A stretch of DNA of 64,000 nucleotides from Lysinibacillus sp. G4S2 (GCF_030348505.1 NZ_JAUCFJ010000002.1:2546001-2610000); one strand, 5' to 3'; positions 8,799 through 18,198 are shown, counted from the first letter of the stretch. Notes: generated from the letters alone by a model not told the origin. Made by a program: numbers and translations.

Positions 8799-9401
8799 AT
8801 GAAACGTAGTTTTAAAGATGACTTTAATATGATGTCTATGCTTCTTATTCCAATTGGTGTAGCAGTTAACATTGTCGGTTTTCAAATTGCTAACGTTTTA
8901 AGGCTCCCTATTTTTCTTGATACGATTGGAACCATTTTAATCGGGGTCGTTGCTGGTCCATGGGTAGCATTACTTGCTGGATTAATTACAAACCTTATTA
9001 ATGGCATTTTCAATCCTACGTATTTTCCGTATGCGATTACATCGATGGCGATTGGTTTAGGAGTAGGGTACTTGGCTAAAGGCGGAATGTTTAAAAATAT
9101 TCCTAAAACGATTATTTCAGGTATTGTCATTACATTCATTGCTGTTATCGTATCTGCCCCGATTACAGTGCTTGTTTTTGGAGGAGCTACTGGAAGTACA
9201 GGATCGCTTCTTACAGCTACATTCCTTGCTTCAGGACAAAAAATTTGGAGTGCCGTATTTGCTTCATCTTTTATCTTTGAAATTGCGGACAAAGTAGTAT
9301 CTGTTCTAATCGTATACTTTATTGTAAGAAAAATGTCTGATCGCTATTTATCAAAAATGAATTACGGAACGCTATATATGAAACGTGAAAGCAATAACTA
9401 A
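8799..9401 (+). CDS. ECF transporter S component, probably nucleoside-specific
   Basis: Very hydrophobic 200-residue membrane protein with about 5-6 membrane helices, the size and character of ECF substrate-binding (S) subunits. Features: FLDTIGTILIGVVAGPWVALLAG (about residues 40-62; also seen in related S-like membrane domains) and INGIFNPTYFPY. RBS AAAAGGTGGG. It lies between a nucleoside hydrolase and its own EcfT/EcfA genes, ending in ribokinase. The specificity is therefore inferred to be ribonucleosides or ribose-bearing compounds; the sequence alone does not prove it. Confidence 0.8.
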   Translation: MKRSFKDDFNMMSMLLIPIGVAVNIVGFQIANVLRLPIFLDTIGTILIGVVAGPWVALLAGLITNLINGIFNPTYFPYAITSMAIGLGVGYLAKGGMFKNIPKTIISGIVITFIAVIVSAPITVLVFGGATGSTGSLLTATFLASGQKIWSAVFASSFIFEIADKVVSVLIVYFIVRKMSDRYLSKMNYGTLYMKRESNN

Positions 9402-9469
9402 TTGTTTCATAAACTCTTTCCGCTCTGCCTGAGCGAAAAAGATTCTACTTTTTCTAAGGAGGGTTCACA

Positions 9470-10213
9470 GTGCAAAAAAATTTCATTCAGCAGCTGCATC
9501 CATTGACTAAATTCTTCTTTGCATTGTTTGTATCAGCTTCCGTTCTTATTATTCCCGGGTTCATATTCTCATTTTTAGTTTTTCCAATGTTACTTCTGAT
9601 CGCTGTTGCTGCAGGTGTTGCGAAAGAATTTTTTGGAACGGTCATGAAAGCTTTGTTATTTTTACTAATTATCGTTTTCTTCATGCAGCTCTTTTTCTAT
9701 CCAGGTGATCATTTGATTGGACAATGGGGAATATTTAAATGGACTGAGGAAGGCTTAAATTACGGATTAACGCTTACTTCTCGTATTCTTGCTATGGGCT
9801 CTGTCTTCCTATTATTTTTCCGTTTGACAGAAGTTCGTGACTTTGTGAAATCGCTTGAAGACGCTGGTCTACCTCCGATGGGAGCGTATGTTGTTTTATC
9901 AACACTACAAATTATTCCTGAAATGCGACGTCAGGCGAACACAATTATGGATGCTCAAAAAACACGTGGGGTCGAAACGGAAGGGTCCATGTTGACTAGA
10001 GCGAGAGCATTTATCCCAACCTTAACTCCTCTCATATTATCATCGATATCAAGTACTGAAGAACGAGCAATTACTCTAGAATCGAGAGCGTTTTCTGCGC
10101 CAACAAAAAAGACAAGTTTGCATAAGCTGACAAAAAGTACAGCTGATCGAATTCTACCATTCATCTACTTGATTATTTTACTAGGAATGGTGTTATGGAG
10201 GATACTTACATGA
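9470..10213 (+). CDS. ecfT: ECF transporter T component (EcfT)
   Basis: Membrane scaffold that links the S component to the two ATPases. GTG start at 9470 with AAGGAGGG 6 bases upstream. Several N-terminal membrane helices, then a cytoplasmic coupling region with the two Ala/Ser-Arg signatures (AQKTRGVE and ESRAF, about residues 162-207), and a last helix. 247 residues, slightly short of typical 260. Its stop overlaps the next gene by 4 bases (ATGA), indicating translational coupling. Confidence 0.9.
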   Translation: MQKNFIQQLHPLTKFFFALFVSASVLIIPGFIFSFLVFPMLLLIAVAAGVAKEFFGTVMKALLFLLIIVFFMQLFFYPGDHLIGQWGIFKWTEEGLNYGLTLTSRILAMGSVFLLFFRLTEVRDFVKSLEDAGLPPMGAYVVLSTLQIIPEMRRQANTIMDAQKTRGVETEGSMLTRARAFIPTLTPLILSSISSTEERAITLESRAFSAPTKKTSLHKLTKSTADRILPFIYLIILLGMVLWRILT

Positions 10214-11076
10214 ATTCCATCATTGAAATGAAAAATGTCTCGTATCGATATCCAGTCAGTGATGATTGGATTATAAAAAATGCATCTTTTACAATTGAAA
10301 AGGGAAAATTTACAGCCATTATCGGCAATAATGGTTCCGGTAAAACGACTCTTTGTAATATCATTCGTGGATTCATTCCACATTTTTATAAAGGAGTGCT
10401 TGAAGGGGACGTTATTGTAGATGATAAAAAAATAATAGAGTATCAATTAGGTCAATTAGGAGAAAAAATTGGCTATGTTTTTCAAAATCCTTTCATCCAA
10501 GTATCAGGAGTAAAAGATACGGTTTTTGAGGAAGTAGCATATGGGCTCGAAAATTTAGGGGTAGAAGAAAATGAAATTATAGACCGAGTAAATGAAATAT
10601 TACAGCTTGTTAAAATCGAGCATTTACGAGAAAAACATCCGATGGGACTCTCTGGTGGTCAACGTCAACGTGTTGCTCTTGCTTCAATCATCGTAATGAA
10701 TCCCGATATCCTTGTTATTGACGAGCCTACATCTCAGTTAGACCCAATTGGAACGGAGCATGTTTTTGATATCATTCGCCTTATGAAAGAAAAGGGAAAA
10801 ACAATTATTCTAGTCGAACATAAAATGGACTTAATTGCTGAATATGCAGACAATCTTATCGTCCTCAATGAAGGTGAAATTGTTTTACAAGGTCCGACGC
10901 GAGAAGTTTTTGCGGATCCACGATATGGAGACTGTAACATTCAATACCCTCATGTAACCGAGGTCGCTCTAAAATTACAAAAAAATGGTGTTAATTTAAA
11001 ATATGTCCCAATTCGTAACGAAGAATTACCTGAAAGCATTAGTTGGGCAAGCGTAGGGGAGAGTGTTTATGACTGA
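10210..11076 (+). CDS. ECF transporter ATPase 1 (EcfA type)
   Basis: ABC ATPase of 288 residues. Walker A GNNGSGKTT, Q-loop VFQNPFIQ, complete signature LSGGQRQRVALA, Walker B ILVIDEP and the H-loop His in LVEHKMD are all present. The ATG at 10210 has GGAGG 7 bases upstream and overlaps the ecfT stop; an in-frame ATG at 10195 overlaps that site. The gene ends 8 bases inside the next ATPase gene. Confidence 0.92.
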   Translation: MNSIIEMKNVSYRYPVSDDWIIKNASFTIEKGKFTAIIGNNGSGKTTLCNIIRGFIPHFYKGVLEGDVIVDDKKIIEYQLGQLGEKIGYVFQNPFIQVSGVKDTVFEEVAYGLENLGVEENEIIDRVNEILQLVKIEHLREKHPMGLSGGQRQRVALASIIVMNPDILVIDEPTSQLDPIGTEHVFDIIRLMKEKGKTIILVEHKMDLIAEYADNLIVLNEGEIVLQGPTREVFADPRYGDCNIQYPHVTEVALKLQKNGVNLKYVPIRNEELPESISWASVGESVYD

Positions 11077-11887
11077 ACTTCAATTGAAAAACGTTAGTTT
11101 CGCTTATCCCGATGGAACAAAAGCGTTAGAAAACTTCACACTTACTGTTCCTGCTGGCCAACGTCTAGCTATTATTGGGCAAAATGGGGCCGGAAAAACG
11201 ACCGCAGTAAAATTGATGAACGGTCTTTTAAAGCCAACTGAAGGTACGGTTTATGTTGGGGATTGGGATACAAGAGATTATACGACAGCTCAAGTATCCC
11301 GAAAGGTCGGCTATGTATTTCAAAACCCGGACGATCAAATTTTCCATAATGAAGTGGAATTAGAAGTTCAGTTTGGGCCAAAAAATATGGGCTTTGATCC
11401 AGAACGTGTAGCGCTGCTAACAGATTGGGCGATGGAGTTATGCGGAATTAGTAATGTTTCACACGAAAATCCTTATAATCTCCCATATTCCGTACGTAAA
11501 TTTGTTACCATTGCTTCCGTTTTGGCAATGGATTCCGATGTAATTATTTTGGATGAGCCGACTGCTGGACAGGATCGGATTGGATTAGATTTATTAAGTA
11601 GGCTTTTAGACGAATTGGAGGGCAAAGGAAAGACTGTTATTACAATTACACACGATATGGAATTTGTCACGGAATATTTCTCCCGAATCGTTGTAATGGC
11701 AAATCGAAAAATTATTGCAGATGATGATTCAGAACATATTTTTTATAACCATGCGATATTAGAAGAAAGTATGCTGAAACCGCCTGCAGTTGCTAAAATG
11801 GCCAACATATTGGGCTTGGAGAAAGGTATTTTGACAAAAGGTCAATTATTATCCGTATTAAAGACAAGAGATTTTAAGAGAGGATGA
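11069..11887 (+). CDS. ECF transporter ATPase 2 with degenerate signature motif
   Basis: Second ABC ATPase, 272 residues from the ATG at 11069 (AGGGGAGAG upstream). Walker A GQNGAGKTT, Q-loop VFQNPDDQIF, Walker B VIILDEPTAGQD and H-loop THDMEF are intact. Where LSGGQ is expected the sequence reads LPYSVRKFVTIA, so the signature Gly-Gly-Gln is lost. In a heterodimer with EcfA1 only one of the two composite ATP sites would then be canonical. Such asymmetry is known in ABC heterodimers generally; whether it typifies this ECF subgroup I cannot check. Confidence 0.9.
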   Translation: MTELQLKNVSFAYPDGTKALENFTLTVPAGQRLAIIGQNGAGKTTAVKLMNGLLKPTEGTVYVGDWDTRDYTTAQVSRKVGYVFQNPDDQIFHNEVELEVQFGPKNMGFDPERVALLTDWAMELCGISNVSHENPYNLPYSVRKFVTIASVLAMDSDVIILDEPTAGQDRIGLDLLSRLLDELEGKGKTVITITHDMEFVTEYFSRIVVMANRKIIADDDSEHIFYNHAILEESMLKPPAVAKMANILGLEKGILTKGQLLSVLKTRDFKRG

Positions 11888-11893
11888 TAATTG

Positions 11894-12781
11894 GTGGATA
11901 TTGCATTAGTCGGGAGCATCAATATAGATCTGGTCTATCGTGTTCCTTATATTGTAAATAACGGTGAAACGCTTCACAGTGTTTCCCATAGTGTTCATTT
12001 TGGTGGAAAAGGTGCTAACCAAGCTGTAACTGCAAGCCAACTAGGAGCAGATGTTCATTTTATTGGAAAAGTAGGCGAAGATGAATTCGGGGAACATGCG
12101 ATAAAAAATTTACAAGATAAAGGCGTTTCTGTTGATTCCGTACGTAAGGAAGGGGCTACTGGGCAAGCGATCATCCAAGTGACAGATGTTGGTGATAATG
12201 CAATCGTTTTATTTTCCGGTGCAAACTTTTTAGTGACACCTAAACAAATTGAACAGGAAGCTACTATCATTTCTTTAAGTAAGGTCCTCCTTCTTCAGCT
12301 TGAAATACCGCTTGATACAGTTGAAAGGGCCGTGGAAATCGCATCTCAACATGGAAAAATCGTTATCCTAAATCCAGCACCTTCACAAAAATTACCGAAT
12401 TCTTTATTGAAGAATATTACATTTCTAACTCCGAATGAAACAGAACTTGCGCAGTTGACGGGTATTGAAACGACAACGGAAGAAAATATTCGCTCCGCTT
12501 GTAGTTTATTGCTGGATAAAGGGGTTGGAACGGTAGTCGTTACACTTGGATCCAAAGGCTCTTTTTATATGAATCGTAAAGAAAGTGGCTGGGTACAAGC
12601 GTTGAGCGTTGACACGATCGATACAACTGGTGCGGGAGATGCATTTAATGGAGCATTGGCAGTAGGGCTATGTAGGGGAGATTCACTTCGAAGTTCGATT
12701 GAGTTTGCCACGAAAGTTGCCGCTTATGTCGTGACTCAGAAGGGTGCTCAACCACTTATCCCAGATTCAATTTTGGAATAA
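11894..12781 (+). CDS. rbsK: Ribokinase
   Basis: PfkB-family sugar kinase of about 295 residues that phosphorylates ribose to ribose 5-phosphate, draining the product of the nucleoside hydrolase into central metabolism. PfkB signature 1 is at FGGKGANQA (about residues 37-45). Signature 2 is DTTGAGDAFNG (about 242-252), with the catalytic Asp of GAGD. Start is GTG 11894 or TTG 11891; both fit the ribosome site AGAGAGG at 11877-11883. It is the last gene of the salvage operon. Confidence 0.93.
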   Translation: MDIALVGSINIDLVYRVPYIVNNGETLHSVSHSVHFGGKGANQAVTASQLGADVHFIGKVGEDEFGEHAIKNLQDKGVSVDSVRKEGATGQAIIQVTDVGDNAIVLFSGANFLVTPKQIEQEATIISLSKVLLLQLEIPLDTVERAVEIASQHGKIVILNPAPSQKLPNSLLKNITFLTPNETELAQLTGIETTTEENIRSACSLLLDKGVGTVVVTLGSKGSFYMNRKESGWVQALSVDTIDTTGAGDAFNGALAVGLCRGDSLRSSIEFATKVAAYVVTQKGAQPLIPDSILE

Positions 12782-13376
12782 ATGATAACCGTAGCACTTC
12801 GTCGGAGTGTGGTTGACAGACCTTTCAGGATGTCTTTAGACATGGCTCAGTCCACCAGCCGATTCCATTTAGTTGTATCAGGGGATAATGGTAGTAAGAA
12901 AAAGATTTTGACTATACTTAAGGAGAATTGGGAGCTTTAATTAGGAGGTCTAAATCTTTTAGTCAAAAATTAATAAAATTTGTTGTATTAATAATTAATT
13001 TAAAACATGGTGTTTTAGACAGAATTACAAAGATGTGATTCTGTCTTCTTCATTATTTGGTCTCCTAGGGTAAATATTTTACCCAGTATATTCAAGGAAA
13101 ATAAATACTCGATGTCGAATTATCCTATATAGAAAAGTATATTATTTTGGGTGTTAATTGTGACTATGGTTATTAGGCGTAATAAACGTGATAGGAATGG
13201 TTAGAATACTTGCTTTCTGTAGATGTGATTTGCAATATTAAAATTTAGTAAACTGTAAAAGAGAAGATACTTATGAGTGAGGATAAAACTTTGTATTCGT
13301 GTATATTCCAAATAACCATAATTATGCATATTTCTTTCTAGAAACAAAAAATAATTTTTTGGGAGGTGTTTGGCAC
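12782..13376. other. Intergenic region, no gene recognised
   Basis: About 595 bases. A hairpin (AGACAGAAT 13017-13025 / ATTCTGTCT 13038-13046) followed by TCTTC may end the salvage operon transcript. Short reading fragments near 12890-12940 carry no start or ribosome site and are not called. Confidence 0.5.
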
Positions 13377-13583
13377 ATGGATTCAAAGGAAAAGGAAACA
13401 CCAGAAGAAAAAAGAGAACGTTTAAGACAAAGTGAATTAAAAAATAATCCTACTGGTTCTCTAAATGATGGAGTAAATAGAGGAATTGGTGGGAATTTAG
13501 CTGGTATGGGTTGGAAAGATACAGTGGTATTGATTTTAGTGTTATTTATAGGATATATTGTATACAAATTAATTAATAGGTAA
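13377..13583 (+). CDS. Small membrane protein, DUF6366-like
   Basis: 68 residues. The start at 13377 is set by GGGAGGTG 8 bases upstream. A charged N-terminus (KEKETPEEKRERLRQSELKNNPTG) is followed by a Gly/Asn stretch and one C-terminal membrane helix (about 47-64). The shape matches what I recall of DUF6366 proteins in Bacillus, of unknown role. A frame extension to 13299 lacks a ribosome site. Confidence 0.65.
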   Translation: MDSKEKETPEEKRERLRQSELKNNPTGSLNDGVNRGIGGNLAGMGWKDTVVLILVLFIGYIVYKLINR

Positions 13584-13605
13584 AAATAAATAATTTTCAG
13601 AAAAT

Positions 13606-13659
13606 TCATCCTTTTTCGACATCTGTGTGTTGATATAAAGAAAATCAAAGAAAGGATGA
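13606..13659 (+). promoter_or_regulatory. Hairpin that could mask a ribosome site
   Basis: TCATCCTTT (13606-13614) is the reverse complement of AAAGGATGA (13651-13659), which contains the Shine-Dalgarno sequence of the next gene. Pairing would hide the site; whether it is regulatory is inference. Confidence 0.4.
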
Positions 13660-13666
13660 TAATAAT

Positions 13667-14319
13667 ATGTTCAAAAAAATCTTTACTTCTATTTTTGCAC
13701 TGTCTCTTTTCGGATTTTTGTCAATGGGTACAAGTTATGCAAGAGACGATTTATCAAACTCTAAGTTACTAGATGATGCTCAAGTTAAAGTCAGTATTAC
13801 TAATGATGAAACGGGAGAAACAATTTTTTAGATCCAATCATTTTAAAAAATAATCTGAACGTTAAATCTTTTAAGCTTGACAATGAATCAGAAGTTTTCG
13901 GTTATGATGTTTTTATTCCTATAGAAAATCAGAACTCTCTAAATTTTACTCCTTATGATGTCGGTGGGGGTTTAACAACTGAATCTGGAATCACTGCTAG
14001 GTTATACAGTGAATATAATTTAAGATCAAATAACTCAGAGATTAAATTAAATAAAGTATATGGCGGTTGGTCTCCGAGTAACCAAATGTTTAGATTATCA
14101 AATAGATCAGTTAACGCACATTCTGGTTCTGCACTTGGTACTAGCCTTCCTGCGAAAAATCCAACGTCAAATAGTTTCAATTATACTACTGGATTTGGAT
14201 GGAATATGTTTGGGGGTGGAGATGGTAGTCCAAGAGCTTGGTCTTCAGTAAAAGTTTCAATAACTGGAATGACTTCAACATCAACTGTTAAATTGGACAT
14301 CACATTCCCTAATAAATAA
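13667..14319 (+). pseudogene. Secreted protein gene split by a frameshift in a T tract
   Basis: ATG at 13667 (AAAGGATGAT upstream) opens a signal-peptide protein (MFKKIFTSIFALSLFGFLSM, cleavage after SYA). The frame stops after 54 codons at ACAATTTTTTAG near 13827. One extra T, or two fewer, restores an open frame (FLDPIILKNNLNVKSFKLDN and on) to the stop at 14319, giving about 217 residues. The distal part is Gly/Ser/Asn-rich (GFGWNMFGGGDGSPRAW). Family not recognised. The single-base defect in a run of six T may be a real mutation, slippage-controlled expression or a sequencing error. Confidence 0.75.
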
Positions 14320-14414
14320 CAAGTAAAAGACCTTTTAGATTTTTGAGAACGAGTATAATATTCAAAAGCTAGTATAACAGGAGATTGGGACAAAACTAGT
14401 AGATATCCATGGAA

Positions 14415-14449
14415 AAGAGAAATCGATATTCATTCGATTTCTCTTTTTT
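14415..14449 (+). terminator. Strong rho-independent terminator
   Basis: Twelve-base perfect stem AAGAGAAATCGA / TCGATTTCTCTT with a seven-base loop and TTTT after it. Confidence 0.9.
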
Positions 14450-14534
14450 CTTAGATTTGATTATTCTATTTTCTATATCCAATTTCGCTGTTAATAGGCG
14501 TGTATTTCCGAAGATTTACTGCCTTTAAAGTAAA

Positions 14535-14771
14535 TTAGCCTTCAGGAATCCAAAAACTGGATCGACATCGATTTTCCGATGTCGATAGATAGCACCTATT
14601 TTTTCTTCTGAAAGCATTGATGGCGTAGGTGATTTCAATTTCTTGAAGTTTTATTTCTATATCTAGCGGTAAAACAATTTGATTTATTTTATACTTTATA
14701 AACAAATATAAGGACACTTCTTCCAATTGGTTATTGTGTGGTAACTTAATTTTATTGAAGATGTCCTTTCT
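14535..14771 (-). pseudogene. IS1182-type transposase N-terminal remnant
   Basis: The minus-strand frame 14535-14726 contains KYKINQIVLPLDIEIKLQE followed by ITYAINAF, which matches the usual N-terminus of IS1182-family transposases (NQ-VLPLDLE-K-QENDIA). Nothing of the catalytic core remains; it degenerates after about 30 residues into an inverted GACATCGA/TCGATGTC hairpin. On the other side AAGGACACTTCTTC and GAAGATGTCCTTT (14709-14771) form an inverted pair like an insertion-sequence end. The assignment rests on pattern memory, not a search. Confidence 0.6.
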
Positions 14772-15061
14772 TTTTTATCAAAATTTATATGTTCAAATAC
14801 AAAGCCCGGAAAACTTTACTGTTCGTAAAATTTCCGAGCATCTTACTATATTTCACTTTTTATTGACGTTTTATCCCAAATCCCTCTGATTTACCTATCT
14901 CTTAAAAATAAATATAAGTAGCAATTCACCTGTTGGAATTCTCGCCACTGTTAAATCCTCTCTGAGTAAAAAAAAACTTTCTCCTTAAAAGCAGGAATAA
15001 TACTTAGGGGATCGAAATAATGTAGTATGTAATGAAATTTCAACACAAAGGGGATAAAAAT

Positions 15062-17050
15062 ATGACATTGAAACAAGGGATAAAACCAGAGGATCTATAT
15101 CAATTAAAATCGGTGGCGGATCCACAAGTATCACCTGATGGAACAGAAGTTGTCTACGTAGAAACATATATTGATGAGAAGAAAAAGGACTATGTGTCTA
15201 ATTTATTTTACATAAACTTGAATGAAAAAAAGCCTCAACAATGGACATTTGGTGAAGATAAAACGAATTCACCTGTTTGGTCTCCAGATGGCAATAAAAT
15301 TGCGTTTGTGTCAACGAGAAATGGCAAGCCACAAATTTTTGTTCTTGCTAAAGCAGGTGGGGAAGCGCAACAAGTGACTAATTGTAAAAACGGTGCGACA
15401 TCACCTACTTGGTCGCCGTGTGGAGAGAAAATTGCCTTCTCTGTCAAGCTTGGTAAAGATGAAAACATTGATGATAAAGCTGAAAAGAATCAGAAAGAAG
15501 ACAAAGAACTAAAACCTCTTGAAATTGAGAAGATGAAACATAAATCAGATGCAGCTGGATTTTTGGATATGGAGCAATTTTCTCAAATTGCAATCGTCCA
15601 TCTTGAATCTGGCGAATTAGAGCTAGTGACGGAAGGGAAACATAATTTACAGCTTGGCACATGGTCTCCGAACGGTAAATATCTTTCTTACACTGCAGAC
15701 TTAACAGAGGATCTAGACTTTTCATTCATAAGTGATATTTACTTATTGGATTTAGAAACGAAACATGGTCGTAAGCTAACGGAAGGAACAGGGGTATTTT
15801 ATCAAACTTCATGGTCTCCAAACAGCCGTTATATAGCATATGTTGGAAGTGAAAGAGAATTTGAAAATGCGACGCATGCAAAGCTATGGATTTATGATTT
15901 GGAAAATAACAATAAGACATGTGTAACGAGTGAATTTGACGTACCTGTTGGTGATTTTGCCATTGGCGATTTCCTTCAAGGCGTAGTTGCTCCGCATGTC
16001 CAATGGTTGGAGGATAATAAAAGCTTTTATTTCCAAGTGACTGATCGCGGAAATACAGCTATTTATTTTGGCAATCTATCGGGAGAATTATATCCAGCTA
16101 TACATGATGATCAGTATGTATACGGTTTTTCGCTTGATCATAAAAATGATAAAGCGGTAGTGGCAATCAGTACGACGACAAATCCTGGTGATCTATTTTA
16201 CGTAAATTTAAATACAGGTGAAAAGGAACAGCTTACTAAAGTTAATGAAGAATTTTTAAAGACGAGAGAATTGTCTGTTCCGGAAGCAGTTGAATTTGAA
16301 GGGGCAGATGGCTGGAAAGTAAGCGGCTGGATGATGAAGCCAGTCGGATATGAGGAAGGGGAAAAATATCCACTTATTCTTGAAATCCACGGTGGTCCGC
16401 ACGCTATGTATGCCAACACCTATTTTAACGAATTCCAAATCCTTGCTGCACAAGGTTTTGCGGTTCTGTATACGAATCCCCGTGGAAGCCATGGATATGG
16501 TCAAAAATTTGTGGATGCAGTCCGTGGTGATTATGGCGGCAATGATTATAATGATTTAATGGCGGCTGTTGATTATGCATTGGAGCATTATGATTTCATT
16601 GACCAGGACCGTCTTGGTGTTACAGGTGGGAGCTATGGGGGCTTCATGACAAACTGGATTGTCGGACAGACAAATCGCTTTAAAGCAGCAGTTACGCAAC
16701 GTTGCATTTCTAACTGGATAAGCTTTTATGGCGTAAGTGATATCGGCTATTATTTCAATGACTGGCAAATCCAGGCGGGACTAGACAATATAGAGAAGCT
16801 ATGGAATCATTCGCCACTTAAATATGTAGACAATGTGCAGACGCCACTGTTAATTTTACACAGTGAAAAAGACTATCGCTGTCCGATTGAACAGGCAGAG
16901 CAATTATTTATCGCCTTAAAACATCGTAAAAAAGAAACAAAATTTGTCCGCTTCCCTGAGTCTAATCATGAACTTTCAAGGAGCGGAAAACCAACGTTAA
17001 GAATTAATAGACTTGAATATATTAGGGATTGGTTTGTGGAATATTTATAG
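15062..17050 (+). CDS. S9-family prolyl oligopeptidase / acylaminoacyl-peptidase-like
   Basis: Cytoplasmic serine peptidase of 662 residues. The N-terminal half is a TolB/DPP-like beta-propeller with repeated WSPDGNKIAF, WSPCGEKIAF, WSPNGKYLSY and WSPNSRYIAY blades. The C-terminal alpha/beta-hydrolase has the nucleophile in GGSYGGFMT, the acid in HSEKDYRCP and the His in ESNHELSRSG. Start ATG 15062 follows AAAGGGGA; an upstream in-frame ATG at 15032 has no site. Similar to B. subtilis YuxL. Single-gene unit closed by a strong terminator. Confidence 0.92.
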   Translation: MTLKQGIKPEDLYQLKSVADPQVSPDGTEVVYVETYIDEKKKDYVSNLFYINLNEKKPQQWTFGEDKTNSPVWSPDGNKIAFVSTRNGKPQIFVLAKAGGEAQQVTNCKNGATSPTWSPCGEKIAFSVKLGKDENIDDKAEKNQKEDKELKPLEIEKMKHKSDAAGFLDMEQFSQIAIVHLESGELELVTEGKHNLQLGTWSPNGKYLSYTADLTEDLDFSFISDIYLLDLETKHGRKLTEGTGVFYQTSWSPNSRYIAYVGSEREFENATHAKLWIYDLENNNKTCVTSEFDVPVGDFAIGDFLQGVVAPHVQWLEDNKSFYFQVTDRGNTAIYFGNLSGELYPAIHDDQYVYGFSLDHKNDKAVVAISTTTNPGDLFYVNLNTGEKEQLTKVNEEFLKTRELSVPEAVEFEGADGWKVSGWMMKPVGYEEGEKYPLILEIHGGPHAMYANTYFNEFQILAAQGFAVLYTNPRGSHGYGQKFVDAVRGDYGGNDYNDLMAAVDYALEHYDFIDQDRLGVTGGSYGGFMTNWIVGQTNRFKAAVTQRCISNWISFYGVSDIGYYFNDWQIQAGLDNIEKLWNHSPLKYVDNVQTPLLILHSEKDYRCPIEQAEQLFIALKHRKKETKFVRFPESNHELSRSGKPTLRINRLEYIRDWFVEYL

Positions 17051-17060
17051 GAGAGATATT

Positions 17061-17104
17061 GGTGGCTTAAGAAGTGAAAATACTTCTTAGGCCACCTTTT
17101 TTTC
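17061..17104 (+). terminator. Terminator after the S9 peptidase
   Basis: Stem GGTGGC-TTAAGAAGT / ACTTCTTAG-GCCACC with a short A-rich loop, then a run of seven T. Confidence 0.92.
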
Positions 17105-17281
17105 AATCCGAATAAAAACACGTTAAAGAGGTGTAGTTTAGTTATCCTTTCAAATTCAGTTTGTAGAAAGCACAAGATTTTGTCAGTTTGATTCAGACTA
17201 TAAAGAACTGAAATTCGATTATTGTATATGTTATGGAACTAGATGAGCGGAAACACATTTTTGAGAAACGGTGCTGCGGAA

Positions 17282-17824
17282 TTATTCATTAATAATTCCG
17301 TAATATACTATATCCTCGTATTTACCGTCTTTTATGACATGATCCTTTAAAATTCCTTCTTGTTTCATACCAAGCTTCTCCATTACTTTTCCAGAAGCGG
17401 GGTTCGATGAAAAATATCGTGCAAATACTTTATGCATTTTCTTTTCTTCAAAGGCAAATTGTAAAATCGACTGTGCTGCCTCTGTTGCATAACCTTTTCC
17501 CCAATATTGCTCACCAATCCAATAAGCTATTTCTCCTTGGTTAAAAGGTTTATTGTTCGATAATCCAATTGCTCCATATAAGTCCCCAGTTTCTTTATCT
17601 GTGACTGCAAACTCGTATGAAAAATCCTCGATAAAATTATCATAATGGAATTCTATCCATGATAATGCATCATCTAAATTATACGGAAAAGGTAGGTACA
17701 ACGTGCTTTTATAAATATTATAATTATTGCAAAGTGTCGCAACCGTTTCTGCATCGGATGTTTGAAATAATCTAAGAACGAGCCTTTCTGTTGTAATCAT
17801 TAATTTTTCAGGAACATATCCCAT
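17282..17824 (-). CDS. GNAT N-acetyltransferase, RimJ/RimL type
   Basis: 180 residues. Typical opening MITTERLVLRLFQTSDAE, acetyl-CoA binding motif in YWGKGYATEAAQSIL (Q/R-x-x-G-x-G/A type, about 114-124), and C-terminal NPASGKVMEKLGMKQEGILKDH. Such enzymes acetylate ribosomal proteins, other amines or antibiotics; the substrate cannot be read from sequence. RBS GGAGATG precedes the ATG. First of six intact GNAT genes in the window. Confidence 0.88.
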   Translation of the reverse strand: MGYVPEKLMITTERLVLRLFQTSDAETVATLCNNYNIYKSTLYLPFPYNLDDALSWIEFHYDNFIEDFSYEFAVTDKETGDLYGAIGLSNNKPFNQGEIAYWIGEQYWGKGYATEAAQSILQFAFEEKKMHKVFARYFSSNPASGKVMEKLGMKQEGILKDHVIKDGKYEDIVYYGIINE

Positions 17825-17853
17825 TCAATCATCTCCATTAATTAATAATTTCG

Positions 17854-18108
17854 CACTCATCACCAAAAGTTGAGGGTGACATTTGTTAAAACTTATGTCA
17901 TGTGAGTAGATTATTTAGAGTAGAAACAGGGCGACTCCTTGGGGATTAACATTACAGATGAGACCTTATATCAGAGGAACGAAAAAAACAACACATCCTG
18001 TGATAACGCCTTCGTGGCCAACATCCTAATGCCCAAAGTAGATCATCGGACGCCCCTAGGAAAGCGTTCGGTCGAAACGAAAATCAACTTATATAATGGC
18101 GATGTGAC
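17854..18108 (+). repeat. Degenerate family A element
   Basis: Left end CACTCATCACCAAAAGTTG, internal GGGCGACTCCTTGGGGATTA, CAGATGAGACC, ATCGGACGCCCC and AGGAAAGCG, worn right end GGCGATGTGAC. Interior is enlarged relative to intact copies; no clear target duplication remains. The 72-codon frame over it is not a gene. Confidence 0.7.
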
Positions 18109-18198
18109 TATAATTTGTAAATTACATTATATGATAAGTGGGAAATTCAAACAATGACAAGAGAGGGGGTTAGCAAAAATATTTCTCCCAAACAAAAA

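Noticed and set aside
12782-13376. Recombinase fragment near 12890
   Set aside because: A short D-N-G-S-K-K-K-I-L-T-I-L-K reading looked possible, but it has no supporting motif or length.
17939-18157. 72-codon frame
   Set aside because: Lies in a degenerate family A element and has no initiation site.
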